A DNA stretch of 64,000 nucleotides, from contig NZ_BBXD01000010.1 in assembly GCF_001570545.1 (NCBI RefSeq), positions 62,001-126,000 of the forward strand, given 5' to 3'. The DNA comes from Herbidospora mongoliensis. GTDB lineage: Bacteria > Actinomycetota > Actinomycetes > Streptosporangiales > Streptosporangiaceae. The notes under the pieces are model-generated. The model was not told where the DNA came from. It ran no database searches and worked only from the letters and a program-made list of their open reading frames with translations. The position numbers were made by a program, and so were the translations under genes. Below, in pieces: positions 28,223 to 36,451 of the stretch; position 1 is the stretch's first letter, and each line of letters begins with the position of its first letter.

Positions 28223-28244
28223 TCTGACTTGTGACTCAGTCAGA
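28223..28244. promoter_or_regulatory. TetR-like palindrome upstream of the P450
   Basis: TGACTCAGTCA (28232-28242) is a perfect 11-bp palindrome nested in TCTGAC-N10-GTCAGA (28223-28244), in the 53-bp gap before the P450 start. The binding protein is unknown; no TetR gene adjoins it. Confidence 0.45.
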
Positions 28245-28247
28245 TGG

Positions 28248-29063
28248 CTAGCAGCCGGCCCTTTTCTGTGTGTCCACAGTCACCTGTGACGGCCCGGCCC
28301 AGACGAGCACCTGCCCTGGGGCCCACGGCACCGCGTCCTCGACGAACCAGTTCCCCGGCACCTGCTCGGCGGGGTCGGACCTGCCGCGGTCGGTGCCGAC
28401 CCGGAACTCCGCGATCGAGCCGTCCCGCTCGGCCAGCACCGCCCGCGCCTCGTCCACGGTCATGCCCTGGAACGGGACGCAGTGCAGCAACTCGCCCTCG
28501 TTACCGACGTCACCGGCCGAGAAATACTGCTCACCGGGCCTGGCCGGGCGGGCGAAGTGGAGCTTCACGCTGCCCTTGAAGTCGGCGGGGATGCGGAAGG
28601 AGACCACGCACCGGCCCAGCGACCGGCAGTCCGCCGACTCCTCCTGGATGTGGGATCCCTCGGAGGACTCCATGGCCGTGACCCGGCCGACCACACTCGG
28701 CGAGCCCGGGTGGATCGCCAGCCCGATGTCGAATCCCCGCGCCCTGAACTCGGACGCGAAACGCTCAGCGTCGGCGTAGAGGTCCTCGACGGTGACGATC
28801 CAGTCGTCGCCCGCGCGCTGGAACGCCAGGGCGGCGGGTGGCGCGATCCCGCTCGGGGCGCCGGGGGGGAGGAAGGCCACGCCCAGGACGGCCGCCGTCG
28901 CCAGCACCGCCGCGACGGGGATCAGCACCGGCCAGCGGAGCCTGCGGGGCGGCTCCACCGGGGTCGCGACGATCTCGTCGAACAGCTCTCGCGCCTCCTG
29001 ACCCGGTTCCGGCGCGCGGGGCACGGGGTCGATGGCGGCCACCATCCGGCCGATCTTGCTCAC
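28248..29063 (-). CDS. Membrane protein, probable anti-sigma partner of the ECF factor
   Basis: A 271-residue protein with a ~43-residue cytoplasmic N-terminus, one membrane helix (WPVLIPVAAVLATAAVLGVAFL, ~44-65) and an extracytoplasmic domain of about 200 residues. The latter has four Cys, including the ADCRSLGRC pair. Its start overlaps the ECF sigma stop by 4 nt, which is typical of sigma/anti-sigma pairs. No zinc-binding anti-sigma motif (HxxxCxxC) is seen, so the anti-sigma role is inferred from context and topology only. Confidence 0.65.
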   Translation of the reverse strand: MSKIGRMVAAIDPVPRAPEPGQEARELFDEIVATPVEPPRRLRWPVLIPVAAVLATAAVLGVAFLPPGAPSGIAPPAALAFQRAGDDWIVTVEDLYADAERFASEFRARGFDIGLAIHPGSPSVVGRVTAMESSEGSHIQEESADCRSLGRCVVSFRIPADFKGSVKLHFARPARPGEQYFSAGDVGNEGELLHCVPFQGMTVDEARAVLAERDGSIAEFRVGTDRGRSDPAEQVPGNWFVEDAVPWAPGQVLVWAGPSQVTVDTQKRAGC

Positions 29064-29587
29064 AGGCTTTCTCCTCTCAGTTCCGCGGTCGTCCGGCCCT
29101 TTTCGGCGAGCCCCAGCGCCTTGGCCAGCCGCCTGCGCGCGCGGTGCAGCCTGATGCGGGCGGCGGTCGCCGTGCAGCCGAGCACCTTGCCGATCTCCGG
29201 GCCGGTCAGGTCCTCCCAGAAGGCCAGGGCGAGGACCTCACGGTCCCGGTCGGGCAGGTCGCCGAACGCCTCCCGCACGTGGTCGAGCCCGTCGGGCCCG
29301 GCCGGTCGGGCGGCGTCCTTGAGGCGTTCGGCCAGCCCGGCCCTGCGGGAGTGTCCGCGCCGCTGGTTGGCCAGGACGCGGCGGGCCACGCCGTACAGCC
29401 ACAGGCGGGCCGCGTCGCCCTCGGGCACGTCGGCGATGCGCCGCCATGCGGTGAGGAACGTCTCGGAGAGCACGTCCGCCGTGTCGTCGGGGGAGTCCGT
29501 GCGGCGGGCGGCGTACTGGTGGATGGCCGGGTAGTGCGCGTCGTAGATCGCCTCGAAGCGGTCTCGCGCTCCCGGGGGGTGGGCCAC
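29060..29587 (-). CDS. ECF sigma-70 family RNA polymerase sigma factor
   Basis: A 175-residue ECF factor. Region 2 is FEAIYDAHYPAIHQYAARRT with DTADVLSETFLTAWRRI (the -10 recognition helix), and ARLWLYGVARRVLANQRR ends it. Region 4 is LPDRDREVLALAFWEDLTGPEIGKVLGCTATAARIRLHRARRRL (seen in two adjacent stretches). Coupled (ATGA-type overlap) to the membrane protein downstream, which probably holds it inactive. The ATG at 29587 is close to the ADH terminator upstream. Confidence 0.9.
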   Translation of the reverse strand: MAHPPGARDRFEAIYDAHYPAIHQYAARRTDSPDDTADVLSETFLTAWRRIADVPEGDAARLWLYGVARRVLANQRRGHSRRAGLAERLKDAARPAGPDGLDHVREAFGDLPDRDREVLALAFWEDLTGPEIGKVLGCTATAARIRLHRARRRLAKALGLAEKGRTTAELRGESL

Positions 29588-29609
29588 GGATGACTCTCCT
29601 CATGCCGAA

Positions 29610-29639
29610 GTGCCGGACACCTTGATAGATGTCCGGCAC
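29610..29639 (-). terminator. Terminator of the ADH operon
   Basis: A perfect 10-bp stem, GTGCCGGACA (29610-29619) with TGTCCGGCAC (29630-29639), lies 19 bp past the ADH stop. Confidence 0.75.
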
Positions 29640-29657
29640 CTCTTACGGCTGTTTCAG

Positions 29658-30740
29658 TTACATGAGGACGATCTGGCGAAGGACCTCACCGCTGCGAAGG
29701 GCCGTCACCGCGTCGTTGAGGTCGGTGATCTGGATGCGGGAGCTGATCATGCTCTCCAGGTCGAGCTTGCCCGCCTTGTAGAGCCCCGCGTAGAACGGGA
29801 AGTCCCGGCGGACGTCGCTTCCCCCGTACAGGGAACTGAGGAGGTTCTTGCCGTCGAACAGGAGGCTGAAGGCGTTGAGGGGGACCATGTCGTCCATCGC
29901 GCCGGCGCCGACCACGATGACGTCGCCGCCGCGGCGGGTCGCCTGCCAGGCGGTCATGATGGCCTGGGACTTGCCGACGACCTCGAAGCCGTAGTCGAAG
30001 CCCTGGCCGTCGGTGAGGGTGCCGATGGCGTCCATGAGCTGGTCGGGGGTGCAGGCGTGGGTGGCGCCGACCTTCTTGGCCAGTTCGTGTTTCGACTCCA
30101 GGGGGTCGATCGCCAGGATCGTGGTCGCGCCGGAGATGCGGGCGCCCTGGATCACCGACAGGCCCACGCCGCCGCAGCCGACGACGGCGACCGTCGTGCC
30201 GGGGCGGACCTTGGCGGTGTTCAGGGCGGCGCCGACGCCCGTGGTGATGCCGCAGCCGATCAGGGCCGCCATCTCGAACGGCACATCCGTGTCGACCTTG
30301 ATCGCGCCGCCCTCGGGCACCACGATCTCCTCGGCCCAGGTGCCGCAGCCGGCCATGCCGAAAGCGGGTTTGTCGCCGTCGAACTTGAACCCCGGCTCGG
30401 TGAAACCGCGCATGACCGAGGTCAGGCAGAGGTGGTACTGCCCGTGGATGCAGCTCGGGCACGTGCCGCAGGCGGGGGTCCAGTTGATGATCACGTGGTC
30501 GCCGGGGGCGACGCTCCGCACGTGGTCGCCGACCTCGACGACCTCGCCGGCTCCCTCGTGACCGGGAACCAGCGGGGCGGGCTGGGGGAGTACGCCCGCG
30601 ATGGCCGACAGGTCCGAATGGCAGACGCCGGTCGCCCTGATCCGGACCCGGACGTCTGATGGGCCGACCGGGATGAGGGCCAGGTCATCGCGGATGTCGA
30701 GTTTGTCCGCGCCGATGGTGTGCAGCAGAGCGCCGCGCAT
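29658..30740 (-). CDS. Zinc-dependent alcohol dehydrogenase (class III-like MDR)
   Basis: A 360-residue medium-chain dehydrogenase. The catalytic zinc Cys is in ATGVCHSDLSAI, with LVPGHEGAGEVVEVGD; the structural zinc site is CGTCPSCIHGQYHLC. NAD binds at VVGCGGVGLSVIQGARISGA with Asp in ILAIDPLESK. It would oxidise an alcohol to an aldehyde. Third gene of a PPOX-ferredoxin-ADH operon headed by a KstR-type box. This points to oxidation of a terminal alcohol, possibly one made by a P450, on a steroid or lipid side chain. That role is inference. Confidence 0.93.
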   Translation of the reverse strand: MRGALLHTIGADKLDIRDDLALIPVGPSDVRVRIRATGVCHSDLSAIAGVLPQPAPLVPGHEGAGEVVEVGDHVRSVAPGDHVIINWTPACGTCPSCIHGQYHLCLTSVMRGFTEPGFKFDGDKPAFGMAGCGTWAEEIVVPEGGAIKVDTDVPFEMAALIGCGITTGVGAALNTAKVRPGTTVAVVGCGGVGLSVIQGARISGATTILAIDPLESKHELAKKVGATHACTPDQLMDAIGTLTDGQGFDYGFEVVGKSQAIMTAWQATRRGGDVIVVGAGAMDDMVPLNAFSLLFDGKNLLSSLYGGSDVRRDFPFYAGLYKAGKLDLESMISSRIQITDLNDAVTALRSGEVLRQIVLM

Positions 30741-30758
30741 GAGAACCTCCGGTGGTTT

Positions 30759-30956
30759 TTACTCTTCTTCGAGCGAAAGTGCCGCCTTCGGACATGACCG
30801 GACCGCGTGCCGGACCCGGTCGAGCATGTCGGCGGGGGGTTCTTCCAGGAGGACGTGCAGGTTGTCGTCGTCGTCGAGGTCGAAAACCTGTGGTGCCAGG
30901 CCTACGCAGACCCCGTTGGCCTCACAGACGAGGTAGTCGACAATGACCTTAGGCAT
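30759..30956 (-). CDS. Small 3Fe-4S-type ferredoxin
   Basis: A 65-residue acidic ferredoxin. The cysteine pattern is C11-x5-C17 with a distant CP at 55 (YLVCEANGVCVGLAPQVF and VRSCPKAALSL), the three-Cys arrangement of 3Fe-4S ferredoxins that feed bacterial P450s. The ATG overlaps the PPOX stop by one base. Likely partner of one of the two P450s (26944-28194, or the CYP125/142-like one at 36948-38150, which carries the same type of operator). Confidence 0.9.
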   Translation of the reverse strand: MPKVIVDYLVCEANGVCVGLAPQVFDLDDDDNLHVLLEEPPADMLDRVRHAVRSCPKAALSLEEE

Positions 30957-31408
30957 CAAGAACTCCCGAGCAGTTTGCGGTGATCCCAGGAGACTACGCG
31001 GCCAGGCTCGACGATGTAGGCGACGCGCTTGCGCCCGGTCAGTTCGACGAAGGGGCGCATCGGCTCGGGGTCCTGGCCGGTCATCCTGGCCGTGACGCGC
31101 ATGCCGGCGTCCATCACGTCGTCGTAGGGGAGCGCGGTGCCGTAGATCGTCGCGCCGCGCAGGTCGCCGTAGTCGTCGCCCGTCTCGATCAGGCAGGTCA
31201 CCCGGGGGTCGCGGTCGATGTTGCGGGACTTCTGGGCCTTGGCGTAGGTCCAGAAGATCAGCCGGCCGTCGTCCGACAGGCCGTAGAACATGGTGACCAG
31301 GTGGGGCGTGCCGTCGGGGTTGATCGTGGCGAGCTGGAGTTTGCGGCCCTCTTTCAGCAGGACGGCCACCTCTTCGCCGGTCATCCCGATCCGCGCGCGC
31401 TGGTTCAC
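30956..31408 (-). CDS. PPOX-class flavin/F420-dependent oxidoreductase
   Basis: A split-barrel protein of the pyridoxamine-5'-phosphate-oxidase-like superfamily: LQLATINPDGTPHLVTMFYGL, LIFWTYAKAQKSRNIDRDPRVTCLIETG and YIVEPGRVVSWDHRKL. Such proteins use FMN or F420 to reduce or oxidise small molecules. The frame is open to a GTG at 31432, but that codon lies against the KstR box. The GTG at 31408 leaves a 9-base gap after the box (31418-31431), as in the thiolase, and an ATG at 31384 is also possible. It heads the ferredoxin-ADH operon. Confidence 0.8.
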   Translation of the reverse strand: MNQRARIGMTGEEVAVLLKEGRKLQLATINPDGTPHLVTMFYGLSDDGRLIFWTYAKAQKSRNIDRDPRVTCLIETGDDYGDLRGATIYGTALPYDDVMDAGMRVTARMTGQDPEPMRPFVELTGRKRVAYIVEPGRVVSWDHRKLLGSS

Positions 31409-31417
31409 GACCAGAAG

Positions 31418-31431
31418 TAGAACACGTTGCA
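31418..31431. promoter_or_regulatory. KstR-type box, PPOX-ferredoxin-ADH operon / methyltransferase
   Basis: TAGAACACGTTGCA fits the KstR form TnnAACnnGTTnnA exactly. It lies in the divergent promoter between the PPOX operon and the methyltransferase at 31461. Confidence 0.7.
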
Positions 31432-31460
31432 CCTACGTGGACAAGGGTAGTCTCGGGCGG

Positions 31461-32090
31461 GTGACAAACCACCCGATGCCGGTTCATCTGCGACAGACCG
31501 CCGAGCGGGCCAAGGGCTTCATGCCCCCCGCCGAGGGCCTGGCTCTCTACGAGCTCGGTTGTCTGTACGGCTCCCGCGGGCCGATGGCCGAGATCGGCTC
31601 CTACTGCGGCAAGTCGGCCGTCTACCTGGGCGCGGCGGCCCGCGCGACCTCCACGGTCCTGTTCACGATCGACCACCACCGGGGTTCCGAGGAGATCCAG
31701 CCCGGCTGGATCCACCACGACCCCACCCTGGTCGACCACCGCTACGGCCGGATGGACTCACTGCCCTTCTTCCGTACGACCATCGCCACCGCCGGTCTGG
31801 AGGACGAGGTCATCGCGGTCGTGGGGGCGTCGGCGACCGTGGCCGGGCACTGGCGCACCCCGCTCGGGCTGCTGTTCATCGACGGCGGCCACTCCGACGA
31901 TCCGGTGACCAGGGACTACGAGGGCTGGGCGCCGCACGTGGTGCCGGGTGGCGCCCTGATCTTCCACGACATCCACACCGACCCGGCCGAGGGCGGGCAG
32001 GCGCCGTACCGGATCTATCTGAGGGCCCTCGAAGAGGGCTTCAAGGAGACCCGGGTGACCGGGTCGCTGCGGGCCCTGGAGAGGGTCTAG
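31461..32090 (+). CDS. Class I SAM-dependent methyltransferase
   Basis: A 209-residue Rossmann methyltransferase: MAEIGSYCGKSAVYLGAAA (SAM loop), LFTIDHHRGSEE (acidic residue after strand 2) and LLFIDGGHSDDPVTRDYEGWAPHV, typical of cephalosporin-hydroxylase-like/O-methyltransferase families with a DxxH metal segment. The GTG at 31461 follows GGGCGG. It is divergent from the PPOX operon and convergent, with zero spacing, to the toroid-protein gene. Substrate unknown; its neighbours suggest cell-envelope glycan or lipid modification. Confidence 0.82.
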   Translation: MTNHPMPVHLRQTAERAKGFMPPAEGLALYELGCLYGSRGPMAEIGSYCGKSAVYLGAAARATSTVLFTIDHHRGSEEIQPGWIHHDPTLVDHRYGRMDSLPFFRTTIATAGLEDEVIAVVGASATVAGHWRTPLGLLFIDGGHSDDPVTRDYEGWAPHVVPGGALIFHDIHTDPAEGGQAPYRIYLRALEEGFKETRVTGSLRALERV

Positions 32091-33140
32091 TCAGGCCGGT
32101 GACCCTGCCCGCTGGCAGCCGCAGTCTTCGGTGGCGCGGTCTTCGGCGATCGCGCCCGCGTCGCGGAAGATGCCGTTGGCCGGGGTGGTGCGGGAGAGCG
32201 CGTCGGCCGCGAGGATCACCGCCGCCGCCGTGTACGCCGATCGCTCGTTCGGGAAGTGGCGCTCGTTCACGAACTGCCAGCCGGTCCAGTAGGAGCCGTC
32301 GGGGTGCCGCAGGTGCTGCATCTCAGTGAAGATCGCGAGGGCGCGGGGGTCGTCGACCGCGTCCAGGGCCAGGACCAGCTCGCACGACTCCGCGCCGGTC
32401 ACCCACGGCTGGTCGGAGACACATCTGATGCCGAGACCGGCCACCGCGAACGTGTCCCAGTCGTCGTCGAGGCGGCGCAGTGCCCGCTCGCCGCGCAGCG
32501 CCCCGCCGAGCACCGGGTAGTACCAGTCCATCGAGAAGCGGCTCTTGTCGGCGAACGCCTCCGGGTGCTCGCGCAGCACGTGACCGAGCCGATCGGCCGC
32601 CAGCTCCCAGTCGGGCTGCGGATCGCCGAGGGCTTCGGCGAGACGTACACCACAGCGAAGGCCCTGGTAGACCGAGGAGCAACCGGTCAGCAGCGCGTAG
32701 GAGTCGGCGGCGGCCTCCCAGAGGATCTCGCCCCGGGTGGTCTGCAGGCCCGTGACGAAGTCGAGGGCCCGGATGACCGTCGGCCACATCTCGCGGGCGA
32801 ACCCCTCGTCGCCGGTGATCAGCAGGTCGTGCCAGACACCCACCGCGACGTAGGCGGCGTGGTTGGACTCGCCCCGGTCTTCCAGCGGCTCGCCGTTCAG
32901 GACCTTCATGGGCCACGAGCCGTCGGCGCGCTGGTGCCGCCGGAGCCACTCCCAGCCGCGTAGAGACGACTCGCGCAGCCCTCCAGCCGTCATGGCCATC
33001 AGGCATTCGACGTGGTTCCACGCGTCGACGTGGCCCTCCGGCCAGGGGATCCCCCCGTCGGGGAGCTGGACGGCGGCGATGCTGGCGGCCGTGGCGGCGA
33101 TCTGCTCGCCGGTCACGACCCCGGGCACCGCCGGGATCAT
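32091..33140 (-). CDS. (alpha/alpha)-toroid protein, prenyltransferase/squalene-cyclase-like
   Basis: A 349-residue protein rich in paired helices with the repeated QxxxGxW-like text LPDGGIPWPEGHVDAWNHVE, HQRADGSWPMKVL and HPDGSYWTGWQF. These repeats mark the toroid fold shared by squalene cyclases and prenyltransferases; no terpene-cyclase DxDD motif is seen. The ATG at 33140 overlaps the upstream methyltransferase stop (ATGA). It is the last gene of a GT4-methyltransferase-toroid operon, so it probably acts on a glycan or lipid-linked sugar. The function is unproven. Confidence 0.78.
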   Translation of the reverse strand: MIPAVPGVVTGEQIAATAASIAAVQLPDGGIPWPEGHVDAWNHVECLMAMTAGGLRESSLRGWEWLRRHQRADGSWPMKVLNGEPLEDRGESNHAAYVAVGVWHDLLITGDEGFAREMWPTVIRALDFVTGLQTTRGEILWEAAADSYALLTGCSSVYQGLRCGVRLAEALGDPQPDWELAADRLGHVLREHPEAFADKSRFSMDWYYPVLGGALRGERALRRLDDDWDTFAVAGLGIRCVSDQPWVTGAESCELVLALDAVDDPRALAIFTEMQHLRHPDGSYWTGWQFVNERHFPNERSAYTAAAVILAADALSRTTPANGIFRDAGAIAEDRATEDCGCQRAGSPA

Positions 33141-33850
33141 GCGGGCTTCCGGGCGTAGAGGACCACGCTCTTGCCGATGACCGGGTTGAGGATCTGCTCG
33201 GCGATGCGGGTGACCGCGGGGCGCTTCATGATGTCCCAGACCAGCAGCTCGTGGTACGCCTTCGCGATCGGGTGGTCGTTGTTGTCGACCCCGACCGCGC
33301 ACTTGATCCACCAGTAGGGCGTGTGCAGCCCGTGGGCGTGGTGGTGGTCGCCGATCTCCAGGCCGGAGGACTTCAGCTTGGCCGACAGCTCGGCCAGCGT
33401 GTAGATCCGGATATGCCCGCCGGGAGCCGTGTGGTAGGCCTCCGACAGCGCCCAGCAGACCCGCTCCGGCAGGAAGGCCGGCACCGTCACGGCCAGCAGC
33501 CCGCCGGGCTTCAGCACCCGGACGATCTCCTTCATCGCCGCCATGTCCTCCGGGATGTGCTCCAGGACCTCGGAGGCGATCACCCGGTCGAACGAACCGT
33601 CCGGGAACGGCATGTCGAGGGCGGTCCCGACGACGGTCTCACCCGAGGCGCCGTAGGGGACCTCGCCCTCTTTGTCCATGGCCGCGAACATGCCCGCCAC
33701 AGACTCCATCTCGGCCGGGTCGAGGTCGAAGGCGACCACGTCGGCGCCCCGGCGCAGCACCTCGAAGGCGTGCCGGCCGCCACCGGCGCCCAGGTCGAGC
33801 ACGCGGTCACCGGGTCCGACGGGCAGGCGGGCGAAATCGACGGTCAGCAT
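33137..33850 (-). CDS. Class I SAM-dependent methyltransferase
   Basis: A 237-residue methyltransferase of the UbiE/type-11 kind. Motif I is RVLDLGAGGGRHAFEVL with Asp in VVAFDLDPAE, followed by FDRVIASEVLEHIPEDM and VLKPGGLLAVTVPAF. The C-terminal part (YHTAPGGHIRIYTLAEL) resembles sugar or lipid methyltransferases. It lies 20 bp after the GT4 gene and overlaps the next gene by 4 nt, so the three are co-translated. Likely methylates the product of the glycosyltransferase. Confidence 0.9.
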   Translation of the reverse strand: MLTVDFARLPVGPGDRVLDLGAGGGRHAFEVLRRGADVVAFDLDPAEMESVAGMFAAMDKEGEVPYGASGETVVGTALDMPFPDGSFDRVIASEVLEHIPEDMAAMKEIVRVLKPGGLLAVTVPAFLPERVCWALSEAYHTAPGGHIRIYTLAELSAKLKSSGLEIGDHHHAHGLHTPYWWIKCAVGVDNNDHPIAKAYHELLVWDIMKRPAVTRIAEQILNPVIGKSVVLYARKPA

Positions 33851-33870
33851 CTGCTGGGGAACCCTTCGGG

Positions 33871-35097
33871 TCAGCGCGCGGCGATGGCCTCGCGGTAGGC
33901 CTCAACGGTCTTGCGGGCCACGACGGGCCACGCGTAACGCTCCATGACGCGGTCGAAGCCGCGCTTGCCGTATTCCTCCCGCTCGGCGGGAGAATCATGA
34001 AGGCGGAGCAGGGTGGCGGCGAGTTCCTCGGGGTCGCCCGGGGTGACCATGACCGCGGCGTCGCCCACCACTTCGGGCAGGGCGCCGGTGCGGGAGGCGA
34101 TCAGCGGGGTCCCGCAGGCCATGTGCTCCACGGCGGGGAGGGAGAAGCCCTCGTACAGAGAGGGGACGACGGAGATCTCCGAGGTGGCGATCAGCGTGCC
34201 GAGCTCGTCGTCGGTGATGCCGTGGACGAACTTCACCCGGTCGTGCAGCGACAGTTCGGCCACGAGCTGCTCGGTCGGGCCGCCCGGCGTCGGCTTGCTG
34301 ACGATCGTCAGGTTCACGTCGCGCTCGGTGGAGAGCTTGGCGACCGCGCGCAGCAGCGTCGCGACGCCCTTCATCGGGGAGTCGGCGCTGGCCACCGCCA
34401 CGATCGAGCCCTTGCGTCTGCCCAGCTCGGGGCGCGGGTGGAAGAACCTGGTGTCCACGCCGAGCGGGATCAGGCGCAGGTTCGACTGGGGCACGTCGAA
34501 GTCGCGGTGGATGTCGGCGATCGACGACTCGCTGACGGTCAGGATCGGCTTCAGGCGCGCGGCGACGTAGGCCTGCATGCGGACGAAGCCGTACCAGCGG
34601 CGCTTGGACAGCTTCGCCCAGCCCTCGGCGGCCTCGAGTTCGATGCGCCGGTCGACGCTGATGGGGTGGTGGATCGTGCCGACCACCGGGAAGTGCTTCT
34701 GGATGCCCAGCACGCCGTATCCGAGCGTCTGGTTGTCCTGTACGACGTCGAAATCGCCGATGCGCTTCTTGAGCTCCCGGTGGGCCCGGATGCTGAAGGT
34801 CAGCGGCTCGGGGAAACCGGCCGTCCACATCGTGCCGACTTCGAGGAAGTCGATCCAGTCGCGATATTCGGCCAGTTTCGGGGTCCGAAAAGGATCTTCG
34901 TCCCGGTAGAGGTCGAGGCTCGGCACCTTGTTCAGGATCACGCCCTCGTCGAGCTCCGGATAGGGCTGACCTGAGAAGACCTCGACGTGGTGACCGAGAG
35001 CGACGAGCTCGCGGGTGATGTGGCGGAGATACACCCCCTGACCGCCGCAGGTGGGTTTGCTGCGATAGGACAGCAGTGCGACGCGCAGCCTCTCCAC
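33871..35097 (-). CDS. Glycosyltransferase family 4 (GT-B)
   Basis: A 408-residue GT-B enzyme. The N-terminal domain begins VALLSYRSKPTCGGQGVYLRH (acceptor-side Gly loop). The C-terminal domain carries VPSLYEGFSLPAVEHMACGTPLI with the E-x7-E donor motif, and ALPEVVGDAAVMVTPGDPEEL. It transfers a sugar from a nucleotide donor. With the methyltransferase and toroid protein it forms an operon resembling mycobacterial GT/methyltransferase pairs that build envelope glycolipids or methylated polysaccharides. GTG start at 35097. Confidence 0.92.
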   Translation of the reverse strand: MERLRVALLSYRSKPTCGGQGVYLRHITRELVALGHHVEVFSGQPYPELDEGVILNKVPSLDLYRDEDPFRTPKLAEYRDWIDFLEVGTMWTAGFPEPLTFSIRAHRELKKRIGDFDVVQDNQTLGYGVLGIQKHFPVVGTIHHPISVDRRIELEAAEGWAKLSKRRWYGFVRMQAYVAARLKPILTVSESSIADIHRDFDVPQSNLRLIPLGVDTRFFHPRPELGRRKGSIVAVASADSPMKGVATLLRAVAKLSTERDVNLTIVSKPTPGGPTEQLVAELSLHDRVKFVHGITDDELGTLIATSEISVVPSLYEGFSLPAVEHMACGTPLIASRTGALPEVVGDAAVMVTPGDPEELAATLLRLHDSPAEREEYGKRGFDRVMERYAWPVVARKTVEAYREAIAAR

Positions 35098-35171
35098 CCC
35101 GAAGCACCCCTTTCCGCCCCTGTGGGGGCACCTGAGATGACCTTAGCCTAGGCAGGTGGAATGCCGTTCGG

Positions 35172-35185
35172 TGGAACGTGTTCTA
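35172..35185. promoter_or_regulatory. KstR-type box between GT4 and GDP-mannose dehydratase
   Basis: TGGAACGTGTTCTA is identical to the box before the CYP125/142-like P450 (38186-38199) and fits TnnAACnnGTTnnA. It is 65 bp upstream of the dehydratase and 75 bp upstream of the divergent GT4 gene. Confidence 0.6.
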
Positions 35186-35250
35186 CGAATGCGGCCCGGT
35201 CAGGGCCTTCGGGGTACATTCGCCTACAAAGTTCCCATCCGGAGGAGGAC

Positions 35251-36246
35251 GTGTTGGCCAGACGCGCGTTGATCACGGGCATCACCGGCCAGGACGGCTC
35301 CTATCTCGCCGAACACCTGCTCGCCGAGGGCTACGAGGTGTGGGGGCTGGTCCGCGGTCAGGCCAACCCGCGCGTCTCCCGGCTTCCGAAGGACGTCCGG
35401 CTGGTCCGGGGCGACCTGCTCGACCAGGGCTCGCTCATCTCGGCGGTGGAGAAGGTCCGCCCCGACGAGGTCTACAACCTGGGCGCCATCTCGTTCGTGC
35501 CCATGTCGTGGGAGCAGGCCGAGCTGACGGCCGAGGTGACCGGCATGGGCGTGCTGCGCATGCTGGAGGCGATCCGGGTCTGCTCCTCGCGCGGCGGGGA
35601 GATGCGCTTCTACCAGGCGTCGTCGTCGGAGATGTTCGGCCAGGTCCGCGAGACCCCCCAGACCGAGGTGACCCCCTTTCACCCCAGGTCCCCGTACGGG
35701 GTCGCCAAGACCTACGGCCACTTCCTGACGCAGAACTACCGCGAGTCGTACGGCATGTACGCCGTCTCCGGGATCCTGTTCAACCACGAGTCCCCCCGGC
35801 GCGGGGCCGAGTTCGTCACCCGCAAGGTGACGCTCGGGGTGGCCCGCATCAAGCTGGGCATCGCCTCGGAGCTGCGGCTCGGCAACCTGGAGGCCCGCCG
35901 CGACTGGGGGTTCGCCGGCGACTACGTGCGCGCCATGCACCTGATGCTCCAGGCCGAGACGCCCGAGGACTTCGTCATCGGCACCGGCCGCACCCAGTCG
36001 GTGCGCGAACTCGTCGCGGCGGCCTTCGCGGCGGCCGGGCTCGACTGGGAGCAGTACGTGATCGCCGACCAGTCGCTGCACCGCCCGGCCGAGGTCGACC
36101 TGCTGTGCGCCGACCCGAAGAAGGCCCGCATGCAACTGGGCTGGGAGCCGACCGTCCCGTTCGAGGAACTGGTCTCGATGATGGTCGAGTCGGACCTCCG
36201 CCTCCTCACCGACGGCGGAGACCCCCAGGACTCCAGCTGGCCCTGA
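35251..36246 (+). CDS. gmd: GDP-mannose 4,6-dehydratase
   Basis: A 331-residue extended SDR that converts GDP-D-mannose to GDP-4-keto-6-deoxy-mannose, the precursor of GDP-fucose, rhamnose and related sugars. Motifs are ALITGITGQDGSYLAEHLL (cofactor), YQASSSEMFG with the Ser/Glu active site, PRSPYGVAKTYGH (Tyr/Lys) and the GMD-specific FNHESPRRGAEFVTRKV. GGAGGAGG precedes the GTG at 35251 (TTG at 35254 also possible). It is divergent from the GT4 operon, which may use its product. It runs into a large palindrome downstream. Confidence 0.92.
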   Translation: MLARRALITGITGQDGSYLAEHLLAEGYEVWGLVRGQANPRVSRLPKDVRLVRGDLLDQGSLISAVEKVRPDEVYNLGAISFVPMSWEQAELTAEVTGMGVLRMLEAIRVCSSRGGEMRFYQASSSEMFGQVRETPQTEVTPFHPRSPYGVAKTYGHFLTQNYRESYGMYAVSGILFNHESPRRGAEFVTRKVTLGVARIKLGIASELRLGNLEARRDWGFAGDYVRAMHLMLQAETPEDFVIGTGRTQSVRELVAAAFAAAGLDWEQYVIADQSLHRPAEVDLLCADPKKARMQLGWEPTVPFEELVSMMVESDLRLLTDGGDPQDSSWP

Positions 36247-36256
36247 GCCTGTCTGA

Positions 36257-36369
36257 CCGCCGCGCCTCCGGCGCGGCGGCTCGCCCGCTTCATGCCCGTG
36301 CCTTCCCTCGTCGCTCCGGTTCGCTTCGCTCTCCTGCGCTCCTCGGTCCAGGCACGGGCGCGGGCGAGC
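36257..36369. repeat. Compound extragenic palindrome
   Basis: Two structures sit back to back after the dehydratase. First is a 10-bp stem CCGCCGCGCC/GGCGCGGCGG (36257-36279, loop TCC), which could terminate gmd. Second is a long hairpin closed by GCTCGCCCGC (36279-36288) with GCGGGCGAGC (36360-36369) and extended by GCCCGTGCC (36294-36302) with GGCACGGGC (36351-36359). The enclosed 48 nt are rich in CTCCG/CGCTC. The layout resembles dispersed actinobacterial palindromic repeats; only one copy is in this window. Confidence 0.55.
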
Positions 36370-36451
36370 AAGTCCCCCATACGACTGAGCTGTTGGGCGT
36401 GCCGTAACGGCGAATCGGGAACCGGAGACTCATGATCGCTACTTTTTGCGC

